In this document: one piece after another, positions 46,851 through 59,600 of the stretch
How the letters are laid out: every line of letters starts with the position of its first letter
Numbering within the stretch: the first letter of the stretch is position 1
DNA from: Diadema setosum
Taxonomy: Eukaryota; Echinodermata; Echinoidea; Diadematoida; Diadematidae
Length of the DNA stretch: 64,000 nucleotides
Direction: 5' to 3'
Assembly: GCA_033980235.1 (NCBI GenBank)
Contig: CM067066.1
Location: 30,956,680 to 31,020,679 of the forward strand
The notes under the pieces: model-generated
The model's input: only the letters and a program-made list of their open reading frames with translations
The model's database searches: none
What the model was told of the DNA's origin: nothing
Program-made: the position numbers and the translations under genes

Positions 46851-47466
46851 TTGTGTGACCCGTTTGCGTTTTAGAAAATGCATCTTCTTGAATTTGCTGA
46901 CCGCGGCCTGTACACGGGGTAAGACCACACAAAACAAAGAACAACAAACTAGTATCTTTTTTTAACAGCCCATCAATGATTAATGACGTAACTATATTGA
47001 ATAGCTTCTAAAAAGTTCTTTAACCTCTCAAGTCACAATAATATATATATATATATTTTTTTTTTCAAAGAGTGATTTGTTTAGTGGCCACACAATGCAT
47101 GCTGATTATCAAGGACTTGCGATTTTAGATCCTCCTGATGGGGAAAACGCTTCCTTTTGCAGAAATTATTCTGAAATTCTGAAATCTGATTAGGATGGAA
47201 AGTTAATTACCTGCGTTAAAAGACGGAGTTGAAGAATGACTTGATTGTGGCATGATTATATGACGTATCATACCGTCTGTACGGCGACAGAAATATCAAC
47301 ACTGATCAATCAGAATTTTCTTTTTCGAAGCTTCTTCGCTCTTTCGAACGAGAGTCTCCGACGTTTACTTTACCAATTAAGCTCATTTCATACGCATGTG
47401 ATGTCTTTTATTACAATAATGGTAGGGGTAATGATGACAGTATACCTATTAGTCTTGTTATCATTA

Positions 47467-47899
47467 GGCCCGTTCACACACAAGGGAAAAAGTGCGATTT
47501 AAAAATCGATTTTCTTATCGCGATCAAAATTTCGAAATTTTTTCCAGTGTGGACAGAAAAATCTCACTAATTACCGCGATCCTTATCGCGATCCAACTCG
47601 CACTATTAGTGCGATTTTTCAGAATAATCGCGATTATTTTGCCAAGCGTCGTGTGTGTGAGCGCGATCGAGATTCGGAAATCGGTATTTTTTGTCCCATC
47701 GTTCGTAGCGCGTGCGAAACTCTATTGAGACTGCGGGGTTAGTCTTCGGTCATGCAAGATTCGCGCATGCGCAGTTTGGCCACTGATCGTTCTTTCCTTG
47801 CTGCGAAGTGCGATTTTTCCCTGTGTATAAACGGTCGAAAAAAAAATCGAAATTTGGATCGCGATTGAAATTTTGATTTTCGTTGTTTGTGAACGGGCC
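47467..47899. mobile_element. 433-bp MITE with TA target duplication
   Basis: Terminal GGCCCGTTCACA and TGTGAACGGGCC are flanked by TA. The interior is unusually rich in GCGATT and AATCGC motifs, nearly palindromic in places. No coding potential. The family is unassigned. Confidence 0.85.
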
Positions 47900-48731
47900 T
47901 AATATAATCATTGTTGTCATTGTCATTACCATTGTTATCGTTACGGTGTGGCGTGATTTTGTTCTACAAAGCAATCAGGTTAAGCAAGTATTTGTTAAAG
48001 GTGGGAATTAGCCACCAATCTGCTGAGTTCAAACATTATTTGCAGAAAAGCAGAAAGCACCATTTTGCTTTCTCCTGCCAGTGAAATGCATGCGTTCATG
48101 CATTCATCAACATCGAAATTCTCATGATATGCGAATAATAGCAGAATCAGATTTTTGAATGGCTTAATAATCATCCACTTGGGGTTATTGTTAGTATAGT
48201 GTTGTGACGACCAGGTAAGACTCAAGATATATCAGCATTTATACATTTCACTGCAAGGGGTGTAATTTATTTTCAGACGGTCACTCTGTTATAGAAATTG
48301 TGCCTCACTGCACAACCAGATTTGCATATGGATCCGTTGTGCTCGAAAGTTAATGAATAAATAATGGTGTTTTAAATAATCTATACAGGTGTCTTTATTG
48401 GTATTGTAGGCCTATATTGGTTTGCGTGTCCGCTTCTTGGCATCTTGGTATCATATCTTATACAGATGTATTACTTAATAGCAGTTTAGAACGCACTTAA
48501 TAGTTCCGTATGATGCATCTCTTTCAACATCGTTTTCTTTTCAGCATGATAAAACCATGTCTTCTCTTACGTTGGTAATGACGGCATGTGCTGGCAGTAC
48601 AATGTATGATTGACGCTAGATTTTATTTTCATGTTAGCAATACCATTAACGAAAAATGATAATCACGCTTGTGTTTTCTATAAAGCAAAGGTTTGTCAAA
48701 GAAAAAAAAAGGAGTATCTTTATTATGCAAT

Positions 48732-49290
48732 ATAGTTCATCCAAATACAATAACGTGTAAATTGAGATAATGCAGCAATAAAGGTTGAACACATCAGCGA
48801 AGTTTGAGGAAAATCGGACATTCCGTTCAAAAATTATGAATTTTCAAAGTTTCAGTGCCGCCACCGCCGGATAGATACACTATGGAGTGTGGCATCAGTA
48901 CAGGATAGAGGTGTAAGAAAATATTCAGACGAATCCACTGTTTTTCTGTGAAAAGTACGCATTCCCTCGACGTGTATAACTGACACATATTAAGGGCGAT
49001 ATTCTTCCCCTGTTTTCTGAAAGAGGTTAGTGAAGCGCTGTTGCATTTTGCTAGAAATATGGAAATAATGTTTAATTATGATAATCATTTCTTTATATTG
49101 GTATCAAGCAGTGACGTCACAAACTGTTGTCTTCTCAACCAGCGATCCACTTAAACTTTAGAAATTAATAACTCTCGAATGGATTGTCATGTTTTCTTCA
49201 AACTGTCACCGATATTTCGTATGTTCAACTATTCAATATTACAGCATTCACTCAATCCACACAAACATTAATTGGGTAAACTTATCCTTC
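48732..49290. mobile_element. Diverged relative of the 44-kb foldback MITE
   Basis: It shares the motif order TAATGCAGC, ACACATCAGCG, GAGGAAAATCGG and CAGTGCCGCC with the left arm at 43,977 and a matching right arm near 49,110-49,280. The ends have decayed and no TTAA pair remains. Confidence 0.65.
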
Positions 49291-49316
49291 ATTGATTAAT
49301 CAATTTATTAAAGAAT

Positions 49317-49349
49317 TTATTTATTTATTTATCTATCTATCTATTTAGT
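49317..49349. repeat. (TTAT/CTAT)n microsatellite
   Basis: A short tetranucleotide run. Confidence 0.8.
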
Positions 49350-50449
49350 ATTCTTTACCCAGGTTAGCTCCATCAGTGGTTTATACACTGTTATCCTTTG
49401 ATTATAATCAAAATATCTACATCTGAATAATACTTTTGACTTCTTTCCTGCCTGTTTGTTAATAACTGTTCTTTTAATAACAGCCGGCCTGTAATTCCTG
49501 TGAATTATAAAATCAAATAACTCCTTGAAGATGACTCTTATAAATGTCTTAAAACTCGGTTTATTCTTTTTTTAAATGTAGTTCAGGGCACATTGCTTCC
49601 TGAAGACTGTAAGAAAACAAAGAAGTAGAAGTAGTCTTGGAAGAGTCTACTCCCACTGGTCAATGCGAATCATTTGAAAAGCTTTTTCTTCAAATAAATC
49701 AATACTAAAGTACATGGAGACAATCGTGCAGAACGTCAGCAAGATCCCATTTTACTCTCTTTTTCAAAGAGGACTTTGTCTAGCTGGACAACGTTCGAAT
49801 CGCAGAGCAGTTTGATTGAAGTATGAAAGAATGGTTTGATTCTATTACTGACTCTTGCTGAAATCTCTCAATCGATATCGTGTACTTCCATGATTTAATA
49901 GAGTGGTGGGAGACAGAGAAGAGCGGGGGCCATTAGTCAAGCAGCTCTCTTCAATCAATATGTGTTTGACGAGGCCATTGAAATCTCGCTCTTTAAAAGT
50001 AATAAAGTAATTCATATTAAAGTGATTCGCGTCCAATGAATTGACTGAGCAGCGCAATTGTGATAGGGATGTCTGGATGCGCAATTTTTTTTTTTTTTTT
50101 TAAGTGGACTGAATAAGGAAAATAACTTGTGTCCACATCATTTTGTACATTCATTCATCTGTACTTAGATCCCCTGGAAAGTCTGGTGAATGGTTTTGCT
50201 CGACTCTGCTGAATTATATACCTGCAGGGAAGAATATTGATCTGAATTTCAAAAGAAATGTATGAAATCATCTCTATCGAAAAGGAAAGACTACTATAGA
50301 TTTCAAGTTGAGTTCAGTGCAGATCGAAAGAAAATATCGCCATCTCGCAATGCGTGCATATTTTCGAAATATTTGTTCATCCTTTCGTTGAATGTCTGGT
50401 CTTTTTGTCTATGCGAATTTTTTTGTTTGTTTGTTTGTTTGTTTGCTTT

Positions 50450-50473
50450 GCCCCCCCCCCCCCCCCCCCCCCC
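50450..50473. repeat. Poly-C tract of about 24 bases
   Basis: An unusually long C homopolymer preceded by a TTTG repeat run. Assembly length may be unreliable. Confidence 0.85.
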
Positions 50474-50764
50474 GATAGCTATGGGTAGGATGAGATACAG
50501 TATATTGAAGAAAAAAAATGTGCATTACGTGCGCATTTAATCAAACCTGGGATCATGATTTGATTTGATAAGAGACCATGAATTTGTCAAGGCAGGGTTA
50601 GTTCAGCAAAGAGCTCATGATCAGCTCGCGACTCCTTGTTATTGTGGAAGACATTGTGATAATGATTTGAACTCTGGCAAACCATGCATTTTGAAAATTA
50701 ATACTAATCTTGATGGGACGCAGGGTTCTAGGACAATAGCCCCTTGACAATAACCCCAGATCCT

Positions 50765-50870
50765 TTCCTTGGCCCTAAACCTAATCTTAAACCTAATCCT
50801 TGTAACCCAAATTCTAACTTCTGACCCTAACCATAACTCTAACCCTAATCTTTACTTTAACCCTGTCACC
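50765..50870. repeat. Degenerate telomere-like CCCTAA repeats
   Basis: Diverged AACCCTAA, AACCTAATC and ACCCTAACC units. Too decayed for a recent telomere joining; possibly part of a dispersed minisatellite. Confidence 0.6.
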
Positions 50871-50934
50871 AACCGGTATTTAGTGGGGGGGGGGGGATAC
50901 CTCGGAAAGCAAGAACTAAATTGAACATTATTTC

Positions 50935-51001
50935 AGCGGCTTTTATCACATCAGCGCAGTCGAGTATATTTATATAGTAACTGCGCTGTACAAATTGTCT
51001 A

Positions 51002-51080
<79 letters not shown>
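50935..51080 (+). repeat. Retroelement 3' tail with (ATT)n and (TA)n
   Basis: ATTTATATAGTAACTGCGCTGT-type sequence runs into (ATT)n at 51,002-51,036 and then (TA)n to about 51,078. The pattern matches a LINE or SINE end. Confidence 0.6.
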
Positions 51081-51084
<4 letters not shown>

Positions 51085-52937
51085 CTTATATGAACTTAAT
51101 AACAAAACACACATGACTGAATTGAAATTCACTTACATGACTGCATTACACTTCCAGCAAGGGTACTATTGGTTCAAGTGGGGTGGGGATCGTTTGTTTT
51201 CCAGAGCCTTTCTTGGAGACACATACGAGCTGAGCTAGCGCACGGGGAGGATTATGATCGGGAAATTTGATCTGCAGCTTGCAGCTATGAACTCTTCTTG
51301 AAGCACTGTCGTTGGTGCTGGCAAAATGTCTGAACACAACTGTGGCGTTTTACAGGGCGAGTTGACAACATTCGAGAGATCAATTCTCTAATTCACGAAT
51401 TACGCGTATTACACACAAACTTGCTCTTAGCTTTTCGTGAAAAGACACAAATTCAGTCACTTCAAGAAACGTTTCGAGTGATATATGATTTTGTTCTCTC
51501 TCGCCGAGTCCTTTGAAGTCCCTATATACCTTTCCCAATTTTCACACTCATTTTTATATGCCATTTAAAGCTGGCTTATAAACAGCGTAAAACAGTGTTT
51601 TATGTCAGTACTAACCGCATATTATGCAAATTAGCTGAAGTGATTTGGCATGTGCAAAAAAAAAAATAATAAAATAAAGTATCGTACTGTCCGTAGCCAT
51701 TTGTGTAACAAATACAAATCATTCCCTTTAAAAGTCAACTACTTAGTATGCTCGGTTTTCGTAATGCAGCGCATTTAATGCAAAAGACGTAAATTTGCTT
51801 TTTGATATTAATATCCCGTTGTCTTGAAAACGTGAGTTTTCATTTCATGTAAGATTTTAATGGAAGCAACTTCCGATATGACTATATGTCAATCTACTTG
51901 ATACAGCAAGCTTGTAACATGGTGTGGAGTTGATTGTGAAGTTGTTTTGTTTGTAGATATCTTCATCACGGCTGCAGGTTTCTGTTTTCTAGATGAGGTA
52001 AGGCAACAGCGCAAACTGAGAGTGCGCCGAGTTTGCAGGAAATAATATGAACCAGGTTGGTAAACAAAATCTCCCGTTAGCGTAAACGCGAAGCAGGCTC
52101 ATGTCGACTTCTCATGTGTTAATAAAGGTGAAGAATTATGTAAAATATCCGCTCTATCACGCTTCGTGTCTTTGAATTCAGATCAACGCCCGCCCGAGAT
52201 GGCAAATAAGTCACGTACCGGTAATTAACTGCGTGATTTAAATTTTTAAAAAATGGTTGGTTCATACCTCCTTATTTTCCTGCATCCATTTCCCCATTAC
52301 CTATTTCTTTCCTACAGTCACTCTTCAACAAAATGACAAGTTTCTATAGTAGTGTCGTCCCTATTATCAATATTTTTTCCGAGTCACTCTTCACTAAAAT
52401 GAGAGTTTCTATAGTAGCGTCGTAGTTTCCTACTTTAATGGAAGGTGTATACTCTTACAAGTCTACCGCTGTCACGACTTCTTTACATTTCACTCCCTGA
52501 CAGGCCACACCTCTTCTCCCTTCTCGCTGCGTTTTATTGTGTTAAAGATTTAGCTTCCGTATAAAGCACTCAAACCGGAATTTTTCAGAAAATTGACAAG
52601 AGCAAAGAGCCTGCTGCACAGGACCGAAGCTAGCAATCAGATATAACGGATAGCCAAGTCCAAGGTATCTAATCAGACGTGTGGTGTAGGTTCACACGTT
52701 CTGCAAATGAACAAAGCTTATTATGAAATTTAACGTCATTCTGCATTGATTTGACAGAAGCATCACAACATCCTCACATCACACCACTGTACAAATTATG
52801 AACGACTACGGCAGGTATGAATTTGTCGCTCATAAGCCTTTAATATCAGTTCCATCATAACTTCGAAGGACGTCACTCAACCTTGGCAGACCATAAAAGG
52901 GAAGAAAACGAGACACGCGAAGAATGGAGCGATCAAA

Positions 52938-52944
52938 GTCTTTT
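52938..52944 (-). promoter_or_regulatory. Candidate poly(A) signal of the dynein gene
   Basis: On the minus strand the sequence reads CCAATAAAAGAC, a canonical AATAAA, about 3.7 kb past the dynein stop codon. Whether it belongs to this gene is inference. Confidence 0.4.
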
Positions 52945-55900
52945 ATTGGAATATTAGTTCATCAAATACGCGTGGCAAGAGCTACACGCCACTCGCAATG
53001 CTGTTAAATTTGGTTAGGATAAAGGCTTATCAATGCAAACTGCTGCACATCACACCGACAACAGAAAACCAACTAGAAGTTTCCTAGAGAGAGAGAGAGA
53101 GAGAGAAAAAAAAAGGCAGATACACTTTACCTGCTAATACACACAAAATATACTCAACCACGCTCTCCACTTTTAATAGAGGACTTTTTGTTCACAAAAT
53201 ACGAAATGTGTGTCAGTTCGTACACGACAGAATCTCAACTATGAACCACATTCACGTCATATTCTGCAACACTACAATATCTCACAAAGTAAGAAAGCAA
53301 AATACTTAAGAATTGTTTCCACAAGCATAGCAGAAACATCTATCTCCTCTCTTAACATAGAGCCAAGTAGTTCTGAGGGCGCACCACTTTTCTTAAGAGA
53401 ACACAGAACTACACATCTTCAGTAGCTGCCTTGCTTTCACTATAAATTTTGTATGTACACAAACTCAATTTATAATTACATAATATATAATTCTACAGAA
53501 ATTTTATTTGCGTCAATATAAGCTGATATGAGGATATACTAGTTACACACAGAAAATTGCATTTCATTGTTCGATTTTATGGTCACAACGGGGAAAGCTA
53601 TACCAGCTGTGGAGAGACAGACAGAACTAAATTAATGACACCAATTTTTTTCAGGCCATATATATCACAGTAAACACTCTTATGTGATATCAGATATGAT
53701 TGCAGACCTCCCAACCTTTCTGATATAAGATATAGGGATGATTTGGCTCAAAAGTAGGAAAGAAAGAGCAGTTCCCATAGGAGTGTTTTGTAAAATTATC
53801 AAGAAAAATATCAAACTCCTATCGAAAAAAAAAAAAGCTGGGAATGGTCAAATTCCAATTCTTTCCTCAAACTTCAGAATGGTTGGGAGGTTTTTGCTGA
53901 CTTATCCACTTATGCAATGTTATAAGTAAAAGATAGAATGTACTCACTCGACATAAAATCACAAATTTTATTTCAATTATACTTACATGTGAATATCTAC
54001 CTTTCAGATTCTAAGGACTTCTCATCTCGGCAGATACTATCCAATAATTTTGTTCAACTGCCCCTTTCAGCATATAAATCCCACCTATACACAATAGATC
54101 TCTCTAGATACAAAATACAATTCAGTGCATTCTATCGAGAAAATCAAAGAATTTCCTCAACATGAAATCAGTAATCTTAGGTACATAAGTAGCATAGAAC
54201 GCACACACAAACACACAGAGCAAATAAATGATGAGGAAATTTTGTGATACTGATTTTGTGAAATTGTGATACTTGACGACTTTGCCAAATTTGCATTTAA
54301 AACACAAATATGTTGTATTCATTGTATCATCTACCACTCACAATAATTTCAATTTCCTTGATTGATACAAACACTGCCACATAACATGGTTGCTCATCAT
54401 AGTTTAGTGTTCTATAGAATTTGTTCTCTAAACTTGATCTTTTCTTGGTGGCAGCTGCATAAACAATAGAGGGAAGAGTGACGATATATATATAGTTCAA
54501 CTGGAATGTTAGTGTGATTGAAATCATTAAGAACTGGCCTTATCTTAGTACCTCATGACAATGTAGTATAGATGAGTCAATGTGATGTTCAACATTTTGT
54601 GACAGAAAATTCTCATATGTACACCTTTGTCATTGTCTTCAATCTTTTGGTTTATTCTTGTTCAAATGATATCACAATCTTTAATGATAAAGCATATACT
54701 TATCAGTAAAAAATACCTGATATAAAATGAAAGACATTGCAGTGTTTCTCGACCCATAAAAGAAAATGACTTCTTTCAGAAAAAAAAACAAAAACAAAAC
54801 AAAAACAAGAACCAAACATTTTCCCCAACTCTCCTTTTCTTTCTTTATCAAAATTACAGAAGTAAATGATATAGAAGCACGAGGAGACCGAAGACAAGCC
54901 TGAAACTCCCTTCAACTTTGACGCTAGAGGAGTCAGATTACAATGTGACGTCAAGTAGCACTCTATATCCAGAGAAGGACTATGCTTGATAGGATAAGAG
55001 TGAAGTTCATGAAGGTGATAGGATGCTCAGCATGCACGTTTACTCTCTCGGAGGTGCATGATTTGGAAGAGTCGATTATATCACATAAGAGAGAAAGATG
55101 TCAGGCAAATGTCGTGTTCAACGTGACTGTTTGCATAAATACATAGAAATGGCGCTTTAATGGGAAAGGATTGCATCAATGAATACAGAATGCAAAAGCT
55201 GGAATACATTCTCACTATGACATGTTTGATATAAGGCTAGAAAAATCATCTGCGACGTGCGAGGCATAGACAGGGACAGAAATAAGTTCATAAAAGATTG
55301 CGATATACAAATTTCAAGGTGTGATTTCTTGAACATCAAATAGCAAGCTTTGATAAATACATTTGCCATGAAGAAAATAGGCACAAAATATGATCCAATA
55401 GCAGAGAATTCTAAACCGTATATACATCAGGAAAGTAGCACACATTAGATACTAATATACATATGATATGATGAGCAACACACTGGAATATGCATGCACT
55501 TTTACGGCACTGCTTGCTCTACATGATGAGGCACAACTATAATTTGTTGCATTGATTGTCCTTGTGAAGGGGAAAAACTAGGAAGTATATAATGGCTTTG
55601 TTACATAATCAGGAATCAGACTGCATGAGCACATGATTGGTTATATGGGTTTTCATACTCACCTGTAAGATTGCAAACAGAATATGGATTTTCTAGGAAG
55701 CATTGAAGGATTACTTTACAGTGAATCTACAGAGCAACATTTTCAATAAAAGAAATGTTGTTTACAGTCCAGAATACCAGGGGAAAAAAAGTTTTACTGT
55801 TGTTCGCTTTAAATCTGCACTGACACAGTACCTCATTTTGTTCATTTTTATCACCTGACATCACTGTGTCTGTTAATCATAAAAGGTGAAAGCATCTTAT

Positions 55901-56649
55901 TGACTATCGACAATTTTGGGACATCAAACGGAAAATATAGCTTTCATGCACATGCTGATGTGGATGCAGCACAAGAAACTTTTAAATAGACATGCTGATC
56001 ATAAGGCACATGCATTTGGCAATAATGTTGAACTGTTTTGGTCAGGTATTGAACCAGAAGGGTGTGGACATTGATGTGAAACTATTTGACATGAAAATTA
56101 TGGCTGACGTGAACTTGACTGTAATTTTAGCTACCTGTATCTATGTTACGGTTATATCAACATTTGTTTACCAGTCAAACTGACATTCCAATTCAATCTT
56201 TCCTAGATGTAAAAGGAAAAGAAATACGCTTCAGCACACTAATGACATCTTAACTACACAATGACCTTCATATGAAATGATGTATGATATTTTAGGAAAT
56301 AAATCATATTTTTTGTGTTTATGACTCAGACAGAACTGCATGACAGAGCATGTGTACAAAGAAAATGATAGGCTTCTGAAGTGGTAACAAGTAATGTGGA
56401 GGCAAAGAGTGTACTACAAGAATATAATACATGCATATACAAGTATAAATACGTTCTATATTTGTGACCACGAGCTGAAGATAGCATGCATATACATATG
56501 CTGCATAACTGCTGACAAAGATATAAACTGGATGCAGTGTGTGTGACTGATGGCGAGCATGGAATGCAGACAAGAGGGGGAGAGGGATAGCGGAAGGTTG
56601 AGCTGCAGAAGGTTGACCAGTGGAATGACCAGAGGGGTGACCAGAGGGT
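52945..56649 (-). other. Dynein 3' flank, possible long 3' UTR
   Basis: This AT-rich DNA without a recognisable gene lies between the stop codon and the candidate poly(A) signal. It contains a GA run at 53,090-53,106 and one MITE. Short imperfect GACCAGAGGG repeats adjoin the stop codon (56,580-56,650). Confidence 0.35.
53702..53897. mobile_element. 196-bp MITE with ~18-bp inverted ends
   Basis: GCAGACCTCCCAACC at the left is mirrored by GGTTGGGAGGTTTTTGC at the right. The interior is A-rich and has no coding capacity. Confidence 0.8.
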
Positions 56650-59600
56650 CTACTTGATGTCACAGAGCAAAGCCACTCCCCTGAGTATCCAGTGATCGGG
56701 GTTCTGCGTCGTCTTCAGCTCCACGGCCGCGATGTACGTCAGGTCCGTCCTGACGGGCTTCTTGTAGATGGGGCACTCGTACATGCGCGGGTCACGCCCG
56801 GCCGTGCTGTTGATGGCGTAGATGTGGATGACCGGCAGCGGTTCGAAGAGGACCTTGGGCTTGGGCTCAATGAGGCGGCAGCCACGGCGGTCCCAGCTGG
56901 CCCCCTCCAGGAAGAGGCCGTAGACGTAGACGCCCTCCTGAGGTGGCTGGTTGATGTCATCCCGTAGGAAACGTGTCACATCGTTGTGCAGCACCACGCT
57001 GTCCAGGGCCCAGCCCTTGTGGGCACGAGTCACCTCCTGAGGTGGGAGACAGATGGCCACAAAAAATATCTTTCAGTCAGTGCATGGTATAACAAGAGAT
57101 GGTGTTCCTTCACATTCAATTAGTTGCTCACTCTCATTACACTGTTACCAGGGATGCACACTAATCAACTTCTTCTCCATAACTGGTCTGACCTGTCTGT
57201 CGGACCAGTAGGTACCCAGTTATTCCATTTTTTACTGGTAAATTCCTGAAAAAGTTACTGGTTCGACAGTGATTTTTACTGGTCGGGGACCGTTGCTGAA
57301 TCTTTTCATGAAATTGTAAGACACTTCATCTATTATTGAAGCAAATAACAGATAACAAAGACAGAAATTGGCAACATCGCATTATCGTGGAAGAAATGCC
57401 AATGATACAACAGAACTTTGTTTATATTCCACTCATATTAACTTATGTATGCATCAGTCTGTATTGGTAGTGAATATTTTTATAGTGAATCAAGTGGATA
57501 GAAGACTGTCAGTCACACTTATGAGATATGTATTTGACAAACTTCAATACATATCGGAGGTAGAATATCAACACTTAAATATTATCATTCATCACTAACA
57601 GAAATTATTTGACAGTTCCTCTAAAGACATTTTACATGTATGATCTTAATTTCTCGTGACAAAGCATACAACATTTGGTTGAAGAAAAATCTGTATTTCT
57701 AATTTACCAAAAGTTGATAGGGGAGAAAAACTCTTCATTTTTGGAAACAAGGTCTCAGAGATCTACAGTAGGATGTTGATATGCCATGGGATTGTTCTCA
57801 CCTGTCTCATTGCTGTCAAGAATCCCTGCGGGTTAAAGAAGCCAGTCATCCAGAAGGTGTTGGGGCGCCCCTCGAAGCACCAGGTGAAGAACTGCTTGTT
57901 GCGGTCCAGCAGCTCAGTGAACCAGAAGCCGAGGGTGGAGGATGCCCAGGAGATCTTGCTCCAGGTGATGGGGATGCGGCCGTCGAACATGCTGTCCAGG
58001 GCGTCCCGCAGGTTCTCGTTCATGATGATGGTGCCGTCGATGGCCAGCTTGAGGTCAGTCAACGTGGAGCGCACGATGGAGATGACCCGCTGCATGCGGT
58101 CAATCTCCTGCCGCAGGAAGATGTTCATGGGCATGAGGGCACCCATCTTCTGCAGCCGCTGCCGCACCTCAAAGGGGATGTAGTCCGCCGGCAGCTTGTC
58201 CAACATGTCGTCCGCCTGCCGCTTGACGATGACCTCGCGCGTCTCACCGCCCCCGCTGCCGCTGTCCTTGGGCTGGATGCTCAGGATGGTTCCCAGCACT
58301 GTCTTGGCTGTATTACTCTGGTATCTGGTGAAGTAGCATTATAATTGTGGAAAAATATCATATGCAATATCTTGACAAACCTACTGAACATATTCAACAT
58401 GCAACTGAAGGAGGACAAATTTCACTCATTCACCTCATTCTACAGCCACTCCTATGTTCGCTGAGACGCTTTGAGGAAACTATTACCATGAAAATATTTA
58501 TCAACACTCAAGCACAAATAGGCAGACCAGCCACAGGGAGGACAGGTTTAAAACAGGTTCACAGGCAGTTGCTATGGTAAGTTTAACATGATATCCATGT
58601 AGTGAGTGACATATTTACCGTCATTAGAAAAATAAGAGCAGTATGATTTTGCACTTTCCACTTACAGTGTCATGGTGAAAATATGGAGGATACTTTTGTC
58701 TTTCCAACTGCCCCAAGATTTAATGATAATGAGTGACAATGGCTTTGTGATTACATACGTGATATCAGCGTTGGGGTGCAGACCAAAGGCCTCTGGTGTG
58801 TCAGCAAGGGGCAAGCTGTTGATGTACTCAATGTACTGTGGCGGGGCGGTGCACTTAGGGATGGCGTAACCCTTGTAGAACACAAAGTTGGGGCTAAACA
58901 TCTGCTCGCTGAACCAGACTTTGGCAAAGGTGTTCAGGAGACGCTTGTCGTAATCATCAGTGACACGACCACCGTACTGGATCTCGCCAATCATGTAGCG
59001 GACTGTGGACCACGAAACCCCCTTCTTGATGTCCATGTCATCCAAGTGATTCTGGAAGTGAAGAAGTCAAATTATGTCATTCATATATCAAATTTGTCAC
59101 CATGTTTTGAGAGAGACCTTTTAATTCCACATTTTATGCACAAGGTAGCATGAACATAGAATGTTTTATTTGTAATATGCAGGAATGAATATTATAAAAC
59201 CTTTTTTTTTTTTTTTTTACAAATGCACATGTGTGCTAATTATCAAGCCATTTTATGGGCATTCTATCAATTCCCCTCCCTCAACTGCAATGAAATAACT
59301 ACAATCAAATGACCAGTATAGCTACACACCACTGCATTACTGCACAGAGGCCAACATAATAGGGTTTAGAAGGACATGAAGGACAATAAGATCTCTATTA
59401 AGTGTCAACTTGTTTTGGGGCTCCTGAGCTGATGAGCACAGAAAGGAAGCCAGAAGGCGTGCCAATACTGATACAAATACACCTCATCCTAAGCTGGGAC
59501 ACCTCACCTGCATGAACTGGATGGTGGAGCTGAAGTCAGCAGCATTAAACTCATAGGGGATGTTCCAGCCGAGGGGTCCAAATTTGCGCCTCTCCTGCAC

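Larger units (their letters stand above)
43560..48200. other. Spacer S7, right end of the array
   Basis: This diverged array spacer lacks the large palindrome (the continuous junction is near 45,790-45,815) but is full of other insertions. Homology with S1 ends near 47,990, which I take as the array boundary. No gene was seen. Confidence 0.6.
48201..52920. other. Non-coding DNA between the array and the dynein gene
   Basis: Apart from the repeats listed, no gene was recognised. Small open frames at 49,845-50,084, 50,262-50,540 and 51,146-51,337 have no family features. Confidence 0.45.

Noticed and set aside
46720..46965. Open frame rich in Tyr, and Ile-rich frame on the other strand
   Set aside because: Both are translations of the (ATT)n tail of the LINE.
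47245..47728. Two adjoining open frames of about 80 codons
   Set aside because: They overlap array spacer DNA and a MITE, with no domain features.
57781..58344. Plus-strand open frame of 187 codons
   Set aside because: It lies opposite a dynein exon with strong family motifs on the minus strand. GC-rich composition explains the lack of stops.
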